A DNA stretch of 64,000 bases from Micrasema longulum (GCA_022494885.1 JAGVSM010003011.1:177047-241046); one strand, 5' to 3'; counted from the stretch's first letter, positions 12,669-24,059 are shown. Notes: generated from the letters alone by a model not told the origin. Made by a program: numbers and translations.

Positions 12669-12814
12669 TCTTAAAAACTATTTATTTCGTTTAATTAAAC
12701 TCGAATATACTCAATATAATTCTTATACTTCTTAATTTTATTGAATTGTTTTAATTTTATTTGTTTATATTTATACACTCACAAATATAATAAAAACTAT
12801 ACAAAATGATTACA

Positions 12815-13425
12815 GTAGAACTCCAATTATCTGAATCAATTAGGACTGGACCCCATTCGGATAATTATTTTGTTTTCTCTAAAAATGGGTCTATTTTAAT
12901 TAATTATCATCACGGTCAAAGTAAGTTCTTTGACTGTCATCATCCGTTTACGGGTAACCAAGTCTCGCATCCGCTTGACAGTGAGAAGTTGCATGTGGTC
13001 ACACTCGGGCGGACGCTCCACCCACGCAGCTTCATGGTCGGCAAATACTTCACTAGCTGATGGTTCCGTGTCTGCTTCGACTACTTTGACATGAATGTCA
13101 TCTTCTTCTTCGACACTTGCTTCTCTCACACTTTCAACGAGTTCATCATCATTGGGAATTTGAAACCGAGGGTCTGACGAACCACATGCCACCCACTCTC
13201 CTATATCTTCAGCACTAACTTCAGAATATCCAGAAAATTTCTAGAGAATGTTTCTGAATTCTTAAAGTCATTCTCATGTTTCATCTCTTTTTTTTTCTTG
13301 AGCTTCTATATCTTTCAATATGTTCCATGCACGTCTTTTTGTGACTGCCTTAACTATGCTCTGAAAGCCATTCAGATAATCGGTTATTCGGAAATTCTGA
13401 GTTCGGAAAATTGAATTGACTACAA
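12815..13425 (-). mobile_element. Tigger/pogo-like DNA transposon remnant
   Basis: The plus-strand start CAGTAGAACTCCAATTATCT looks like a pogo/Tigger terminal repeat. Related 'TTCGGATAAT' and 'CAGATAATCGGTTATTCGGA' sequences lie near both ends. Inside, the minus strand (12896-13192) encodes an acidic segment N-D-D-E-L-V-E-S-V-R-E-A-S-V-E-E-E-D-D. This is typical of the region after the DDE domain of Tigger/Jerky-type transposases. Upstream frames (A-F-Q-S-I-V-K-A-V-T-K-R-R-A-W) are interrupted by stops. The catalytic domain is missing, so this is an internally deleted, inactive copy. Confidence 0.65.
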
Positions 13426-14029
13426 ACAACTATCAATTGTACAGGAAGGGATATTTAAAAAATATGTTATTTTAGATAAAGTGCAAACAAAATATAACAA
13501 TAACTGTAACAAAGACATAAAATAAAATCAACGTAATTAACCAAAAATAAAATATAAAGTGGAGTAATAATTTCCTAAAAAAGTATTTCGCATGTTTGAG
13601 AATCAAGCAGCTAATAATATTCTTGGCAGGTTTAAGTATAAAATGTTCTAAAATATTTTACGATGATTTACCTTTTTATGTCCTGTAAAGCACTGTCTAC
13701 TAAAAAGTGTTTTAGTTAATGGACGAGTAGTAGGGAAATGTGATCAAAACTCATTGTTAGGGGAGAATTATCCTTAGAAAGATAGATACTTACATCCTGA
13801 CAATAATTGTACGTATAAAGTTTATTCATAAAAAAAATATTTTATGTTCACAACAAGCTTTTAATTTATTAGAAATAAGCTACCGTACCCACAGACGTTT
13901 AATAAACAGACTCGTTGATTCTTTACTAGTTCTATCTACCAATTAAGTGCACGGTTATGAGATTTTTTCGTCTGGAAAATCAAATCATATACGACTACTC
14001 ACTGAAAGATGAAATATTATCGTCTGTGT

Positions 14030-14790
14030 CTGTGAGATTAAGGTATTGTACTAGACACTAATCTTTCTTTTGCAATTCATATTGAATATGTTATCGAAAA
14101 ATCATTAAAACTCCTTGGATTTATAAACAGAAGCACAACTGACTACAAAAATATCAATACCCTTAAAACTCTCTCTTCAGTTCTCTAGTTCGCTGCACCT
14201 AGAGTATTCATTTGTTATCTGGTCTCCATATTATGATGTTCACAACAAAAGTACTGAATCAGTTTAACATTGATTTTCCAGGAAAATAGGCTGGAGGTTT
14301 GGCTTATCCTGAGATTAATATACTCGTACGTATAATGAGTTAGAAACCAGCTCAAATATATCTTCCCTTCAAGACTGTCGAAATAAATCCGACTTTCTAG
14401 TCCTATTTCAAATTCTCAACTCACTCTTTGATGCGCCTGAACTACTGAGCCCAATAAAATCAAATATCCCAACTAGAAACCTCAGACAAAACTTACTCTT
14501 TCATACCGATAACCATAGAGCTAACTATGGTTTTCATTCCCCAATGCCCAGAATTTTTAGGTCTGCCACCAAGCATACCAGTCTTGATTTTATTGATAAC
14601 AAGTTGTATTCTTTCATGCGATCACTGAATCAAATTCAATTATAAACACCTCTCTTTCGCTTCCTCTTCCACCAATTCTACTATATACCATTGTGTGTTT
14701 CTATTTTATTTTATAATAATTTTATATGGATAAATATGTCGTTAAAAATGCCCATTAAGTGTTTAAATAAATAAATAAAATAAATTAATG
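14030..14790 (+). mobile_element. LINE remnant, RT C-terminal half and 3' UTR
   Basis: The plus strand encodes, with several frame shifts, VLDTNLSFAIHIEYVIEKSL, KLLGFINRSTTDYKNINTLK, L-E-Y-S-F-V-I-W-S-P-Y-Y-D-V-H, then F-L-V-L-F-K-I-L-N-S-L-F-D-A-P-E-L-L-S. The C-terminus has R-A-N-Y-G-F-H-S-P-M-P-R-I-F-R. This is a CR1/Jockey-type element related to, but not the same family as, the copies at 1-905 and 4619-5175. The 3' end is a tandem AAATA tail at about 14765-14790. Confidence 0.85.
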
Positions 14791-15387
14791 TCAGATTAAG
14801 CTTATATTGCGTTGCCCTCAAAAATTCGAGAAAAAGATGGATCAAATCACAATATGCAAATATTTCCTTAATTCACATTTCTGTGTTACTTGTCACCATA
14901 GCAACGACACTTTCAACGGCTTTTGGTGAATTATTAAAGTTAAGGCTGAAGTCTGGTTAAACGAACGCAAAATGAGGAAATCATACGATTTTGACATTTT
15001 AAAACAAATGTTTTTTTTTCAATCACGCAATAATAAAAAAATAAAAACAATTAAATTAGACAAGAACAATAATTTTTAAAAATAAATGCGTAGTTAAATA
15101 CACATTCCTCTGGTCTTCAAACTGTTATAATCAAGAATACCCTAGAGAAACTTAATAGGAAAGAGCCATGGATAATATTCGCACTCTCTCATGAAGAGAA
15201 ACCGAAGAAATTTCTCCATCAGAATAGAGTACCTCAACTCAACTCCTTACATAAGGGTAAGATGTCCAGTGGAGAAAAAAAACATTATAAAAAAAACAGG
15301 TTTTAAAATACATGTTTTTATTTCTCACTCTAAGACCCGAAAAATTATATACATTCGCATTCGCGCCAACCCTTACACGACGTGACG

Positions 15388-15505
15388 AACTTATCTCCAT
15401 TCGATTTTCTTATTCAGGAGTTTTCTTAAGAGCAGCCGGCGAGTTGAAATCACTCGTCCAGGGATCTGGTTCCAATTCACACACATAACTCAATTCTCCA
15501 TCTGC
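15388..15505 (+). repeat. Repeat J, copy 1
   Basis: The segment from CCATTCGATTTTCTTATTCA through AGAGCAGCC to CACACACATAACTCA aligns with 36727-36835 and, more weakly, with 44298-44395. The copy at 44.3 kb is joined to a SINE-A-like tRNA head, so this is probably part of a SINE body. Confidence 0.5.
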
Positions 15506-15589
15506 TGGACACATAAAAGATTCATTTCTATTAAGTATAGATAATGCGGTATATCCTAAGCTGCCGAATGTTGACCGCAAACAATATCC

Positions 15590-16430
15590 CACACATCAAA
15601 CAAAGATGGCGGAAACTAATTGAATCGTCCCGCCAAAAGTGTGCGCCGGAAAACATTAATCAAAAATCCACCCAAGTATAAAATTGAAAAGGACCCATCA
15701 CGGTGTGGCAATAAAAAAATACGAATCAATTTTACGCCAGTGGCGAAATTTTTTGATGGGAATATTCGAGTTCATAAATGTTATGCGAAAGTTGCGGCGG
15801 GAAAATCGAAATCGGGCTGCGCTTTCTTTTGCATTTGACAATTTTATTATCGATTTTTTTGACGTTTCGTAGCATCGACGGCTCGGTATCGTGTATATTT
15901 TTGATTAGCGCTGATTGGATATGGCGGTATTATTCATTTTTTAGTCCCGGAAGTATTTCTATTCGTATTTTTGGAATTCTAATTGTTCCGCTTGCCGGCG
16001 GCAGTTTAATTACAGTCATGAAGTACGAAGCGTTTCGATTTTGATTCGCGAAAAATGTTTCTCAATATTCCCATTAATGTTCCATCTGTTTGAGTACCTA
16101 CGTATCCACATGCACGATTTTTATATTTTCAATATTCGCTATTTCAAGCGGACGGTTATTGAAAAATTAACGAGCTTCGATATGGCAAGGTTATTTATTT
16201 TTCTACGTTATTTATACAAAACCGCCAATACTAACATATGCATTTTGCAGGAAAATCAGTATAACATCCGTAGAATTATAATATACCAGAAGCCGCGTAG
16301 AATCGTGTTTGCATACATTGCACTTTGTCCAAAAGTCTGAAATCCCGTCTGCGGGAATGCGTAAAGTGGCCGCGTAATGTTACCAGACCACGAACAATAA
16401 CAAAAATATAAGATTATTTTGTGTAATGTG
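15590..16430. promoter_or_regulatory. Candidate conserved non-coding block
   Basis: This 840-base stretch contains many CpG dinucleotides and is clearly less AT-rich than its flanks. It has no match to any repeat in the window. It carries several overlapping open frames in different phases (at 15620-15838, 15684-15872, 15778-16044 and 16041-16340), none with a recognisable domain. It contains short homeodomain-type TTAATTA and TTATCGAT-like motifs and two ATGGCGG segments. This composition is typical of intronic enhancers in insects, but the function is inferred. Confidence 0.35.
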
Positions 16431-16959
16431 ATGTGTTTACCAATAAACACATTTTAACGACTGATAAAACAGGTACTTTTATTAGAAAAACGTAAAAAAA
16501 ACATTGTGATGATAGGATAGGAATACCATCCTTATTGAGCCACTGTTATAAGGATGATATTCCCATCCGTATTCTACCACTATGCCAAGGCGTAACTTTA
16601 TTCCAAGTTTATGAGTAAGGCCCTTTATGTTAAAAGTAAATGCCAATCCACAAGGGCTTTCGTAAGCCTTTTGTAAATTAAAATTTACCATTCGTTAAGT
16701 GTATATTTTTTTTTACTAATAAAATCGGTCCATTTAATATAATCAAAATGAGAGAATAACTCACATCCGTCTTTTCGTTAATTTAATGAGTTAAAAACGT
16801 ATTAAGAATTTTTTGATTATTTTTATTCTGCACATAAATGCCAATGGAACGAGATAGTAGCTCTTCTAGTTTGGCAAAGACGATTTTGTCTTTTTAATGA
16901 AATATTTGGGTTTATACGGTTTCCCAGAAAATTTCAATTTTGGTAGCTATTTTTAACGA

Positions 16960-17062
16960 GTTGTGAATAACTCACTACTAGAAAATGGAAATCAAGTTGT
17001 GGAAGAGCGGGGTGTGAACCTCGAACTTTTGATCCGTAAGTCTACGACACTGGCCAATTTGT
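16960..17062 (-). mobile_element. SINE-B copy
   Basis: On the minus strand the head contains TCGTAGACTTACGGATCAAA followed by the B-box region GTTCGAGGTTCACACCCCGC and TCTTCCACAAC. It aligns with the heads at 28.4 kb and 40.3 kb. Confidence 0.65.
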
Positions 17063-17257
17063 TAGAGGGCACTATTAGATATACTTCTGTGCAGAGTATA
17101 TCACGTGGTAGATACGGTGGATTTTTTATGAAGTAAATGAGCTAAAACCTTATTTTATGACAGCCAATAAACCCTTTAAATGACAAAATGGTCTAGACTT
17201 CCTTAGCTTCTTCTCAAAAAGGTTCTTAATTTCCGTTTTTTAATTTACTACTGCTAG

Positions 17258-17340
17258 CATCACGCCGTTTTTCCGTAGGGGTAAACAGAACTGATTAAAC
17301 GCTATTTTATAGCTTCTTCTAAATTCACACGAGTATAACC
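17258..17340 (-). mobile_element. RTE-like 3' terminal fragment
   Basis: The minus strand ends CCTACGGAAAAACGGCGTGA followed by TGCTAGC. This is the counterpart of the CCCTCCGGGGAAATGGCGTG ATGG end of the copy at 41766-42345. Only the last 80 bases or so are present. Confidence 0.6.
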
Positions 17341-17489
17341 AGGCTTGATACAGTGGTTGAACTGATCATTTAACGTATTTAAAAAAAAAAGACCACATTA
17401 TCTTTTACTGAATATTTTATTTTTTCTTTCTTATGTTGTACAAAAATATTACAAAAATATGTCCATTGTTTATTATAGGAGCAAAAATT

Positions 17490-17605
17490 CATTAACTTTT
17501 TTTTGTATACCCACGAACAGGCCATGCTTTTGTGGGATTTTTTGTTAACTATTTTTCTATAAATATGTATTTCGTTGTTATGTAATTATTCTTCATTTTT
17601 CTAAT
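17490..17605 (+). repeat. Repeat I, copy 1 (probable retrotransposon 3' UTR)
   Basis: TATACCCACGAACAGGCCAT followed by GCTTTTGTGGG recurs at 55315-55345. CCCAC and GTGGG can pair as a small hairpin in both copies, and both are followed by AT-rich sequence with T-runs. Confidence 0.55.
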
Positions 17606-17689
17606 ACGCTGTTTTATTGTCATGTTTATTGTAAGAAAACAAAAAAATTAAAAAATTCCTTTGTTTATTTCTTTAAGCACTTTATATTC

Positions 17690-17800
17690 ATAAACAGTTT
17701 ACATACCTACATATGCATAAGGACGGGCATATTGCCTTTGGGCAATTTCTTCCTACCTACCCAAACCGTTTAATTCGAGAAAATCAGTGGTGTCTGAACA
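17690..17800 (+). repeat. Repeat G, copy 1 (probable retrotransposon 3' UTR)
   Basis: The block ACAGTTTACATACCTACATA, then AGGACGGGCATATTGCC and CCTACCTACCCAAACCGTTT, recurs at 52100-52190. ATTGCC-TTTG-GGCAAT can form a hairpin here; the other copy keeps weaker symmetry. Confidence 0.6.
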
Positions 17801-18803
17801 TATTGTTGGTTGATAAATAGTTTCATTATTTAACAAAATATTGTTGAAAATATACATTTTTGAAGAAGTAAAAATTTACTAAATATCTACACTATACTAT
17901 GAAAAAAAGAGGGAGTAAAGAGTAAAAAAAGGGGGAGGAAAGAAGAAAAACTTTAATATTTAGGAACTGACATTTGACACGTGATTAAAATGTAAATAAT
18001 GAAGGGGCGTCTCTCTTAGTCTTTGTTTTTATCATTATTTCGTCAATCATCACCTTAGTGATCCTATCTTGATTTCATCAACATAAACTGCCTCTTATTT
18101 GCATTCTCGTCTGATTTTTAAATTTGTAATCGTTTTAAATACATGTACAAACAAAATTCAAATAAACATTTTGATATCCAAAATGGTGTGTATTTAAAGA
18201 TTTCGAAATTCCCCTAATCAAATAAATAGAGTCTAGTTGTAGTTAAGAGCAAAGTAAATCCATCTTGATGGTAAAAACGAACAGATAAAGCGCTTTTAAC
18301 AGGAAAAGCCAAAGTGAAATTATCTTCTAAGGGTAACGTAACATTAGTAAAGAATTGCACCCTGTCGTGTAGTTATCCGACGCTAAGTATGGAGCTTAAC
18401 GTTGCTCGAATTGCATATAAATTGCAGTTAATTTAGGCGAAGAAGCTGGATAAGAAGATAAAAAAGATGTATGAAGATTTATGGTATGTTTTTAGTTAAA
18501 AAAAAGTCTTTTCTGTCCCACATTCGGTAAATATTTTTTTCGCCATTTACATGTACTTCTGTTCACGTTTTGCTCCTCGACGGTATAATCTTCTTATTAT
18601 GTAATCTTGTCCAGGTGTATTATATGTGAGTGCATTTGATGTAGCTAATCATTTTAGTCCGTATTTGGACATTTTTGAGTAGTTTCGGCCGTTTTTAAGT
18701 AATTCCTTCCAAAAAATTACTCCTTGGATCAGTTTTGGGGAGAGCCGTCACACGTTTGGTTGTATACAATTAAATGAGTAATTTATTTTTAAATTAATTT
18801 CAG

Positions 18804-19190
18804 CAGAGAGGGAAAACATTTTTGAGAAGGGAATATGGAAGTCTAGGCATTTACAGGGCTTATGGCCTGTCATTGGCTGGTTTAAGTAGCCACTTTACAC
18901 ACTGTGTAACATTCACGATTCTGCCTATGTTTGAACATCCACATTTCCTTAACTCTTCCATCTGTTGATTTTTGTGAAGTGATAGAGCTTAAACCTTTAT
19001 CACGTGGGTGAGATTCATCCGGCTGAACCAAATCACCTACTAGGCAACGCCTGAAAACAATTTCCCAATTTTAATACTTCTTCTTTTACCAGGTAGTAAT
19101 TCAACAATGTTTGAGTATGTTCAAATGCTTGCAGACTGGCTGGCCAGTCTGCAAGCATTTGAACATACTCAAACATTGTTGAATAATTTA
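18804..19190 (+). repeat. Family C repeat, longest copy, ending in a palindrome
   Basis: The order is AAAACATTTTTGAGAAGGGA, GGCATTTACAGGGCTTATGG, CCTGTCATTGGCTGGTTTAA, CACTTTACACACTGTGTAAC, ATTCATCCGGCTGAACC and ACTAGGCAACGCCTGAAAAC. It then runs into the palindrome at 19099-19184. Other copies lie at 6.4, 11.2, 19.4, 21.9, 24.4, 24.8, 27.5, 29.6, 49.3, 58.2 and 63.4-63.8 kb. No long open frame is consistent between copies, so it is probably a non-autonomous DNA-type element. Confidence 0.75.
19099..19184. repeat. 86-bp palindrome: 41-bp perfect arms, 4-base centre
   Basis: Left arm 19099-19139 begins ATTCAACAATGTTTGAGTAT. Right arm 19144-19184 is its exact reverse complement. The centre is CTGG. 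The arm is the terminal sequence of family C (CAACAATGTTTGAGTATGTT), so two element ends appear joined head to head. Confidence 0.95.
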
Positions 19191-19439
19191 TTACTTCTTT
19201 AAAAACCTCAATATTGCAATCATAATGACAAGAAAGTTTTTAAATAAATATGTATTTGTGATTTAATTATAATGCAGGTTTTTAAGTGATATTTGTAAAT
19301 ATTATATCGTATTGGAAAAATAACAACTTTTCATACTGCAAGGGTGAAGTCAACAATATAAACAACAAATATTTTTTTGTTATATTTATAATGACCTGAT
19401 AAAAACTGGGTACTTCAGTGATCAGAGAACAATCAAGGA

Positions 19440-19530
19440 TGTTACACAATATGTATAGTGGTCACTAAAACCACGAAATAAAAGGTCACAAGTCCTGTAA
19501 ATGCCTAGACTTTCACATTAAGCTCTATAA
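19440..19530 (-). repeat. Family C fragment
   Basis: The minus strand contains AGGCATTTACAGGACTTGTG, then GACC, GTGGTTTTAGTGACCACTAT and a GTGTAAC end, in the order of the 18.8 kb copy. Together with that copy it makes an inverted pair. Confidence 0.65.
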
Positions 19531-20094
19531 ATTTTCTATCCTTATTGTAATTTGTTAATTAAGAAAAAAATAGTCAGACTCACATATTTTCTACAACTTT
19601 TCTAATTTTGTGTGAACTTTGGTACAAATTTTAATTTAAGTTTCAATCTCAGTCGGGGAAGGAGAAATCTTTGCTTTAGTAGAAATGTGACTTGAATAGG
19701 GATGGAAGGAACTAGAGACGAAGAAAACGGTCATTGTTTTAGAACATAGGGAGAAAAAAAGACAAAGGAAACTCTTCAATGTATCGCTTACAAGCGAAAT
19801 AACGCCAGGAATACTAACACACCGGACTGCCTGTATCAATAATTTTAAAAATTCACTCTGTTTTACTTTTTATAGGGGAAAAGCATCAGTTTTTTTTAAT
19901 TAAATACTTTAAGTTTTCACGATTTGCTGTCTGCTCTACCAAAAACGGTTATATATAAAAAAATATACTAGAACCACTTACTTACTGGTTAATTATTAAA
20001 GATTCTACAGGTTGTAAATAAAACATAAAAATTAGACAGCTAAAAATTGAAAAAACGATAAATAACAAAAAAATATTGAATAATCAAATAGACA

Positions 20095-20150
20095 GGCGCA
20101 GTTGGTTAGACGGCAAACTGTAAAACTGGTAGTGAAACTGAAAGTGCTAT
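20095..20150 (+). other. Short tRNA-like A-box segment (doubtful)
   Basis: GGCGCAGTTGGTTAGACGGC resembles the first third of a tRNA or tRNA-derived SINE, with a TGGTTAGACGG A box. No clear B box or cloverleaf follows. It may be an old SINE head or chance. Confidence 0.2.
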
Positions 20151-21265
20151 TTTTTTTATAAAACATGAAAAATAAACATGGATTGGTTTGTAAGAACTGC
20201 TTCCACAGAACTGGTAAGATCTAAATTTGCACGTGCGTGGACTTGTGAATTTAGTACTGAACAACCACCTATAACAGACTTAAGCTGTTCCTTTTTCCAG
20301 AATTCGAAAGAGCGAATTGAATTTAGCTTCTGTTAGCGCATAACTGCGCAGGCGAAAGATTGTGTGTGGGTTTAGCGATATTTTTTTGATGTTATTAATT
20401 AATGAACATCGAATCCATCTCAGATTGCTACGATTAACAAGCTGTTTGTTTTGTGATCGAAGTTACTGAAATATTAATAACTTACAGGTGTTTTTATCAT
20501 AAAAATAAAATTAGCTACCAGAGGTCAAATTTTCACGGAAGCATTGGTAACATCCAATATATGGACAGACCGCGCAAGCTTTATAAATTTACACACGTAA
20601 ATGATAATGAAGAGACGGCAAATACGTTCTAATGTAAAACTTTTATTGGAAGTTTCATTGGAGAATATTCAAGATACCCACACAAATCCATATATATACA
20701 TGTCTGGTTACATCAAATCAGAACTAAGGCACTCTCAGTAATATGAAATCAGCCATCAGATCTGCGTCGAAATCCCAAAAGTGAAGTAAAAATAATTTTA
20801 TTACGACCCTCGAATGTCCGGGCCATAAAAAATATCTTCGCCACAAGAGCTGTTCGTCAAATCTGGTCACGTGATCAATCTTGTAGTCTAGACACTTTCT
20901 AAGTAAATTGACATCGTAATTGGACAGCCGACTTTCTCAGTAAGTGGGGTAACTCTTTTAATAAATCACTGACGTAAGCGATCCGTGAACAGCAAATTAA
21001 TATACTGCCTAAATAATGCCTGATAACGTAAACCAAACATGATTTTTGATTCGGTGAAAAGATTTAATGTAAAAATTTGGTAAAGTATAAAAAAAAATTT
21101 CTTGAAAGACGAAACACATCACATAAATGTATATTAAAAAAAAAAGAGAAACTAAATCCAATAAAAACGTTTTATTTTTTATGCCTTACAACTTTAATAT
21201 GGAACTCTACCAATTATCTGCACACACAATACGTAGATTTGATGTAGTTTTGCTAGTTTGGAATA

Positions 21266-21330
21266 CAGTGGGTCCTCGACTTACGGCGGTTCGTTCGTTC
21301 CAAAAAAATCTAGTTAGCCAAAAATCGCAT
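21266..21330 (+). mobile_element. Terminal-repeat-like sequence of a mariner/Tigger-type element
   Basis: ACAGTGGGTCCTCGACTTAC is the start pattern of many pogo/Tigger elements ('CAGTGGxxCCTCGACTTACG'). It is followed by an internal inverted counterpart around 'AGCCAAAAATCGCATAAC'. No transposase is present and only one end is seen. Confidence 0.45.
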
Positions 21331-21939
21331 AACTACAGAAATGATTTATTATTTTTTTATTTATTCATACAAACACATATTAATATATTACAAAAAAAAT
21401 AATAACGTATCCCAAACTTTATAAGGCCAAGGGCGCTGTGTTAAATTGGGATAAAACATAATGGAAAGCGGAAGGAAAGCAAAGTATTCGATATAATACA
21501 TTAAATGTAAATTTGTTTTCCTCAAACACGAAAATAATATCTATGTAAAATAAAATTCATGACATATTATTCTATGTATACACTAGGTTAAAATAAAAAT
21601 ATTCACATAAAAAAAATTACACGATGTTTATTCTTAACGAAAAAAATAAGTATTTATAATTAAGTGTTTTTAATCAAACTGGATCTTGCTGTCTTGTCGG
21701 TCATTCGCTAGATTATTGGAGCATCTAGCCGTAACTGAAAGTTTTGTCAGAATAAAAATCGACTTAAAAATGTCCTCATTTCTCTTTCGTATTCGATTAA
21801 ACCTCCCAAAACTGAAGATTGGGGGTCGTTAGTGTATCTTCGTAATCACTTGGGAGAATTTATCTTCAACTATACCATAATGATAAGGGTATGACGTCCT
21901 TAACTTCTGATTGTAATCGTGGCTGTAATAAATGATAAA

Positions 21940-22135
21940 GGTTTCAGCTCTTTGACTTGACAAAATCCAACAGATCAAAGAGTTTAGAAAATTTGGATGT
22001 TAAAACATAGGCAGAATTATTAATGTTGCACAGTTTGTAAAATGGCCACTTAAACCAATCAGTACAGGTCAAAAACCCAGTAAATGTCTATATTTCCATA
22101 TTCACTTCTCAAAATTGTTTTCCCTCTGTTATAAT
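21940..22135 (-). repeat. Family C fragment
   Basis: The minus strand carries ACAGAGGGAAAACAATTTTG, TGGAAATATAGACATTTACT, GGCCATTTTACAAACTGTGC, AACATTAATAATTCTGCCTA and ATCTGTTGGATTTTGTCAAG. All are in the order of the 18.8 kb copy. Confidence 0.7.
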
Positions 22136-22154
22136 AAATTTCGATTGTTTAATC

Positions 22155-22833
22155 TTTATATAAATATAATTCCTCTGTACGTGTGATGTCACCGTACTCC
22201 TCCTAAACGGCTTAACCGATTTACGTGCGATTTTCAAAGAAATATAGATCTTTGTGCTGTGCATGTTCGTAAATATTAACATTTTCAATATAATATGTAA
22301 ACAAGTAGTTAAGAGCATAAATGTTTTATTCATCGATCTACCAGGGTTACATTCGAGCAGAATGCATTTGCAAAAAAATGGAAAAATGTTTTTTTTTGTG
22401 TGTAAAAAAAGTTTGTTTTTGAATGTTTACAAACGGCATTTGTTTTTTGTGGATTTCAATCAGATTCTTTCTTTAAATTCCTTATAATTTGTACCTATCT
22501 ACTTATTTTTATTGGATTTTAGGTGACAACAAAATAAAATAAAATTCAATACATTTTTAAAAATCGTATTCTTACATAAGTACACCCCTTTGTTGGTGAG
22601 ACACCGGAGTTTGACGTTTGCAAAAAGAATGCCATATTAAAAAAAAATATTTATTCTATGTTTTGGAATTCAACCATAAACTAGTACCTACTTAAATTCA
22701 ATACTTTTTGAATATTAACAATGTTTAGTTTTGGAATTAAATCACAAACAAGTACCTAGATGAAAAGTATTTTTCCAAGATAATAGCAGGCAAGCCAACG
22801 TTCGGGCAGGACAACGTCTGTCGGTTCCGCTAG
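22155..22833 (+). mobile_element. Helitron-like element (decayed)
   Basis: The left part has TCCTCTGTACGTGTGATGTC, then CTCCTCCTAAACGGCTTAAC and CGATTTACGTGCGATTTT, a body pattern common in insect non-autonomous Helitrons. The right end has GGGCAGGACAACGTCTGTCG and GTTCCGCTAG, with a small hairpin (GACA...TGTC) just before a terminal CTAG followed by T. A similar 3' end lies on the minus strand at 50131-50175. No Rep/helicase coding is present. Linking the two ends into one element is inference. Confidence 0.5.
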
Positions 22834-22918
22834 TTTTGTTTTTAATTAATATCCATAAGTTACTGCTTCCAATAAAAAACATATATTTATTTTATATAAT
22901 TATCTTGAAATAGTACTA

Positions 22919-22965
22919 AATCATCATTTTTTTATTTGTCGTACCCAATGGCGCATGGAAAACTT
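22919..22965 (-). mobile_element. SINE-A 3' tail fragment
   Basis: The minus strand reads ATGCGCCATTGGGTACGACA followed by a stretch ending in ATGATGATTT. This corresponds to the last 45 bases of SINE-A only. Confidence 0.5.
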
Positions 22966-23081
22966 CATTTATACTCTCAGTATAATTTTTAAACTTTTAT
23001 AGTTGCAAAACAGCGATTATTTACTATACAACTTTGTCAATTTAACCTTCTAATAAAAAAGATAAGAAAAAATCATCATAC

Positions 23082-23340
23082 CTTATGAAGTTGAGGACGG
23101 TGTCCGGAAGCGTTTCCGTATCGTTTACACAGGTTCCCGGTCGTGGTTCCGGAACCTTGCTGGGGATAACCGGAAGCCAGGCTGATGAAGAAGTGGCCTG
23201 CTCCTTGAACTTGCCCTCGAAAGCTTTCTGGATGTCCTTGGTGGTAAACGTGCAGATTGCGGATCCCATAAGACCAGTTGATGCCGTTGTGAAAGCTCCA
23301 TAGAAGCGGGAATCATCGCCAGGAATTTTGTAGATGCTCT
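23082..23340 (-). CDS. Sema2a: Semaphorin-2A internal exon, sema domain
   Basis: This exon of 259 bases supplies the next part of the propeller: SIYKIPGDDSRFYGAFTTAS, GLMGSAICTFTTKDIQKAFE, GKFKEQATSSSAWLPVIPSK, VPEPRPGTCVNDTETLPDTV and LNFIR. The 'S-A-(I/V)-C-x-F', 'F-K-E-Q' and 'V-P-x-P-R-P-G-x-C' motifs are the standard semaphorin signature for this region. The P-E-P-R-P-G-T-C-V-N-D form is that of class 2. There are two cysteines and one N-D-T sequon. The acceptor is TTTGTTTAACAG, the only one whose tract is a T-run broken by AA. The donor is ATAAG|GTATGA, the weakest of the five donors. The phase closes with the single A of the next exon to form Arg. No stop or shift is seen. Confidence 0.96.
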
Positions 23341-23474
23341 CTGTTAAACAAAAAAAAAATATTAGTTTCATAATCACCGTCTTCTCTGGAACGAAATATA
23401 CAGTTATGCCTGTTAAAACGGGTTTTAGTTAGTCTTTAAAAATTTTTTTTCTATTGCAATATAATATTTTTTAA

Positions 23475-23570
23475 TGTTTTTACTAACTTTCCAAAAAAGA
23501 GACTAGCTCTTGTGCTTGGAGAGTAATTTACACTGTTATATTTATTTAGTAATTTGACGTAATATAATTC
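23475..23570 (+). repeat. Repeat F, copy 1
   Basis: AACTTTCCAAAAAAGAGACT, then GCTTGGAGAGTAATTTACAC and TGTTATATTTATTTAGTAA, match 30848-30930 at almost every base. The family is unidentified and is possibly a retrotransposon 3' part. Confidence 0.6.
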
Positions 23571-24059
23571 CGAATATACTCCATAAAATAAACATATAAA
23601 ATTACAAATAAAAAAAACAGAAAACAATAGTACAATAACACAAATAAAATTAGAATTTTGTCTCGGGTTCAAAAAAAATATTTAAATTTACTTTGCATTC
23701 ATTTTCTGATATATTAGATTTAATAGGGAATTCCTTAGGGAGTTCACTGTATTTTTTTGTTCTCTTGAAAACAAAACTATTTTAACCATGACTTATTGTT
23801 AGCTTAGACGAATTTTTAAGAAACTCTCTTCTTACTTTAAATGCCTACGGTGCCTACATGGAAATTTTAAAAATATGAATTTCACAACTTTTTTATGCAT
23901 AAGATTATTTCTGTAGAAAATAGTTCTTTGGCGTATAGTAACTTTTAGTACCGTTACTAACAAATTATAGGTATTTGAGCATCTGTTAAGTATATTTTCA
24001 TCGTTTATTATTACTGCGCTTCTTGCTAAGAGGACCTGTAATATTATTTATAACAAAAG

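Larger units (their letters stand above)
9238..23081 (-). other. Sema2a intron (13.8 kb)
   Basis: GTATGA donor at 23081 and CTTCCAG acceptor at 9238. Repeats are listed separately. Stretches with nothing recognised are 9240-9830, 10490-11140, 11610-12290, 13430-14020, 17350-17490, 17800-18790, 19530-21260 and 21330-21930. The segment 11880-11945 on the plus strand could be a very short LINE piece but is too small to call. The block 20200-20460 has a higher CpG content than its flanks. Confidence 0.88.

Noticed and set aside
12806..13060. 84-codon open frame on the plus strand
   Set aside because: It lies antisense to the Tigger-like acidic segment; the minus strand carries the recognisable transposase-type sequence.
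23085..23303. Plus-strand frame across the 23 kb exon
   Set aside because: It is the antisense shadow of the semaphorin exon.
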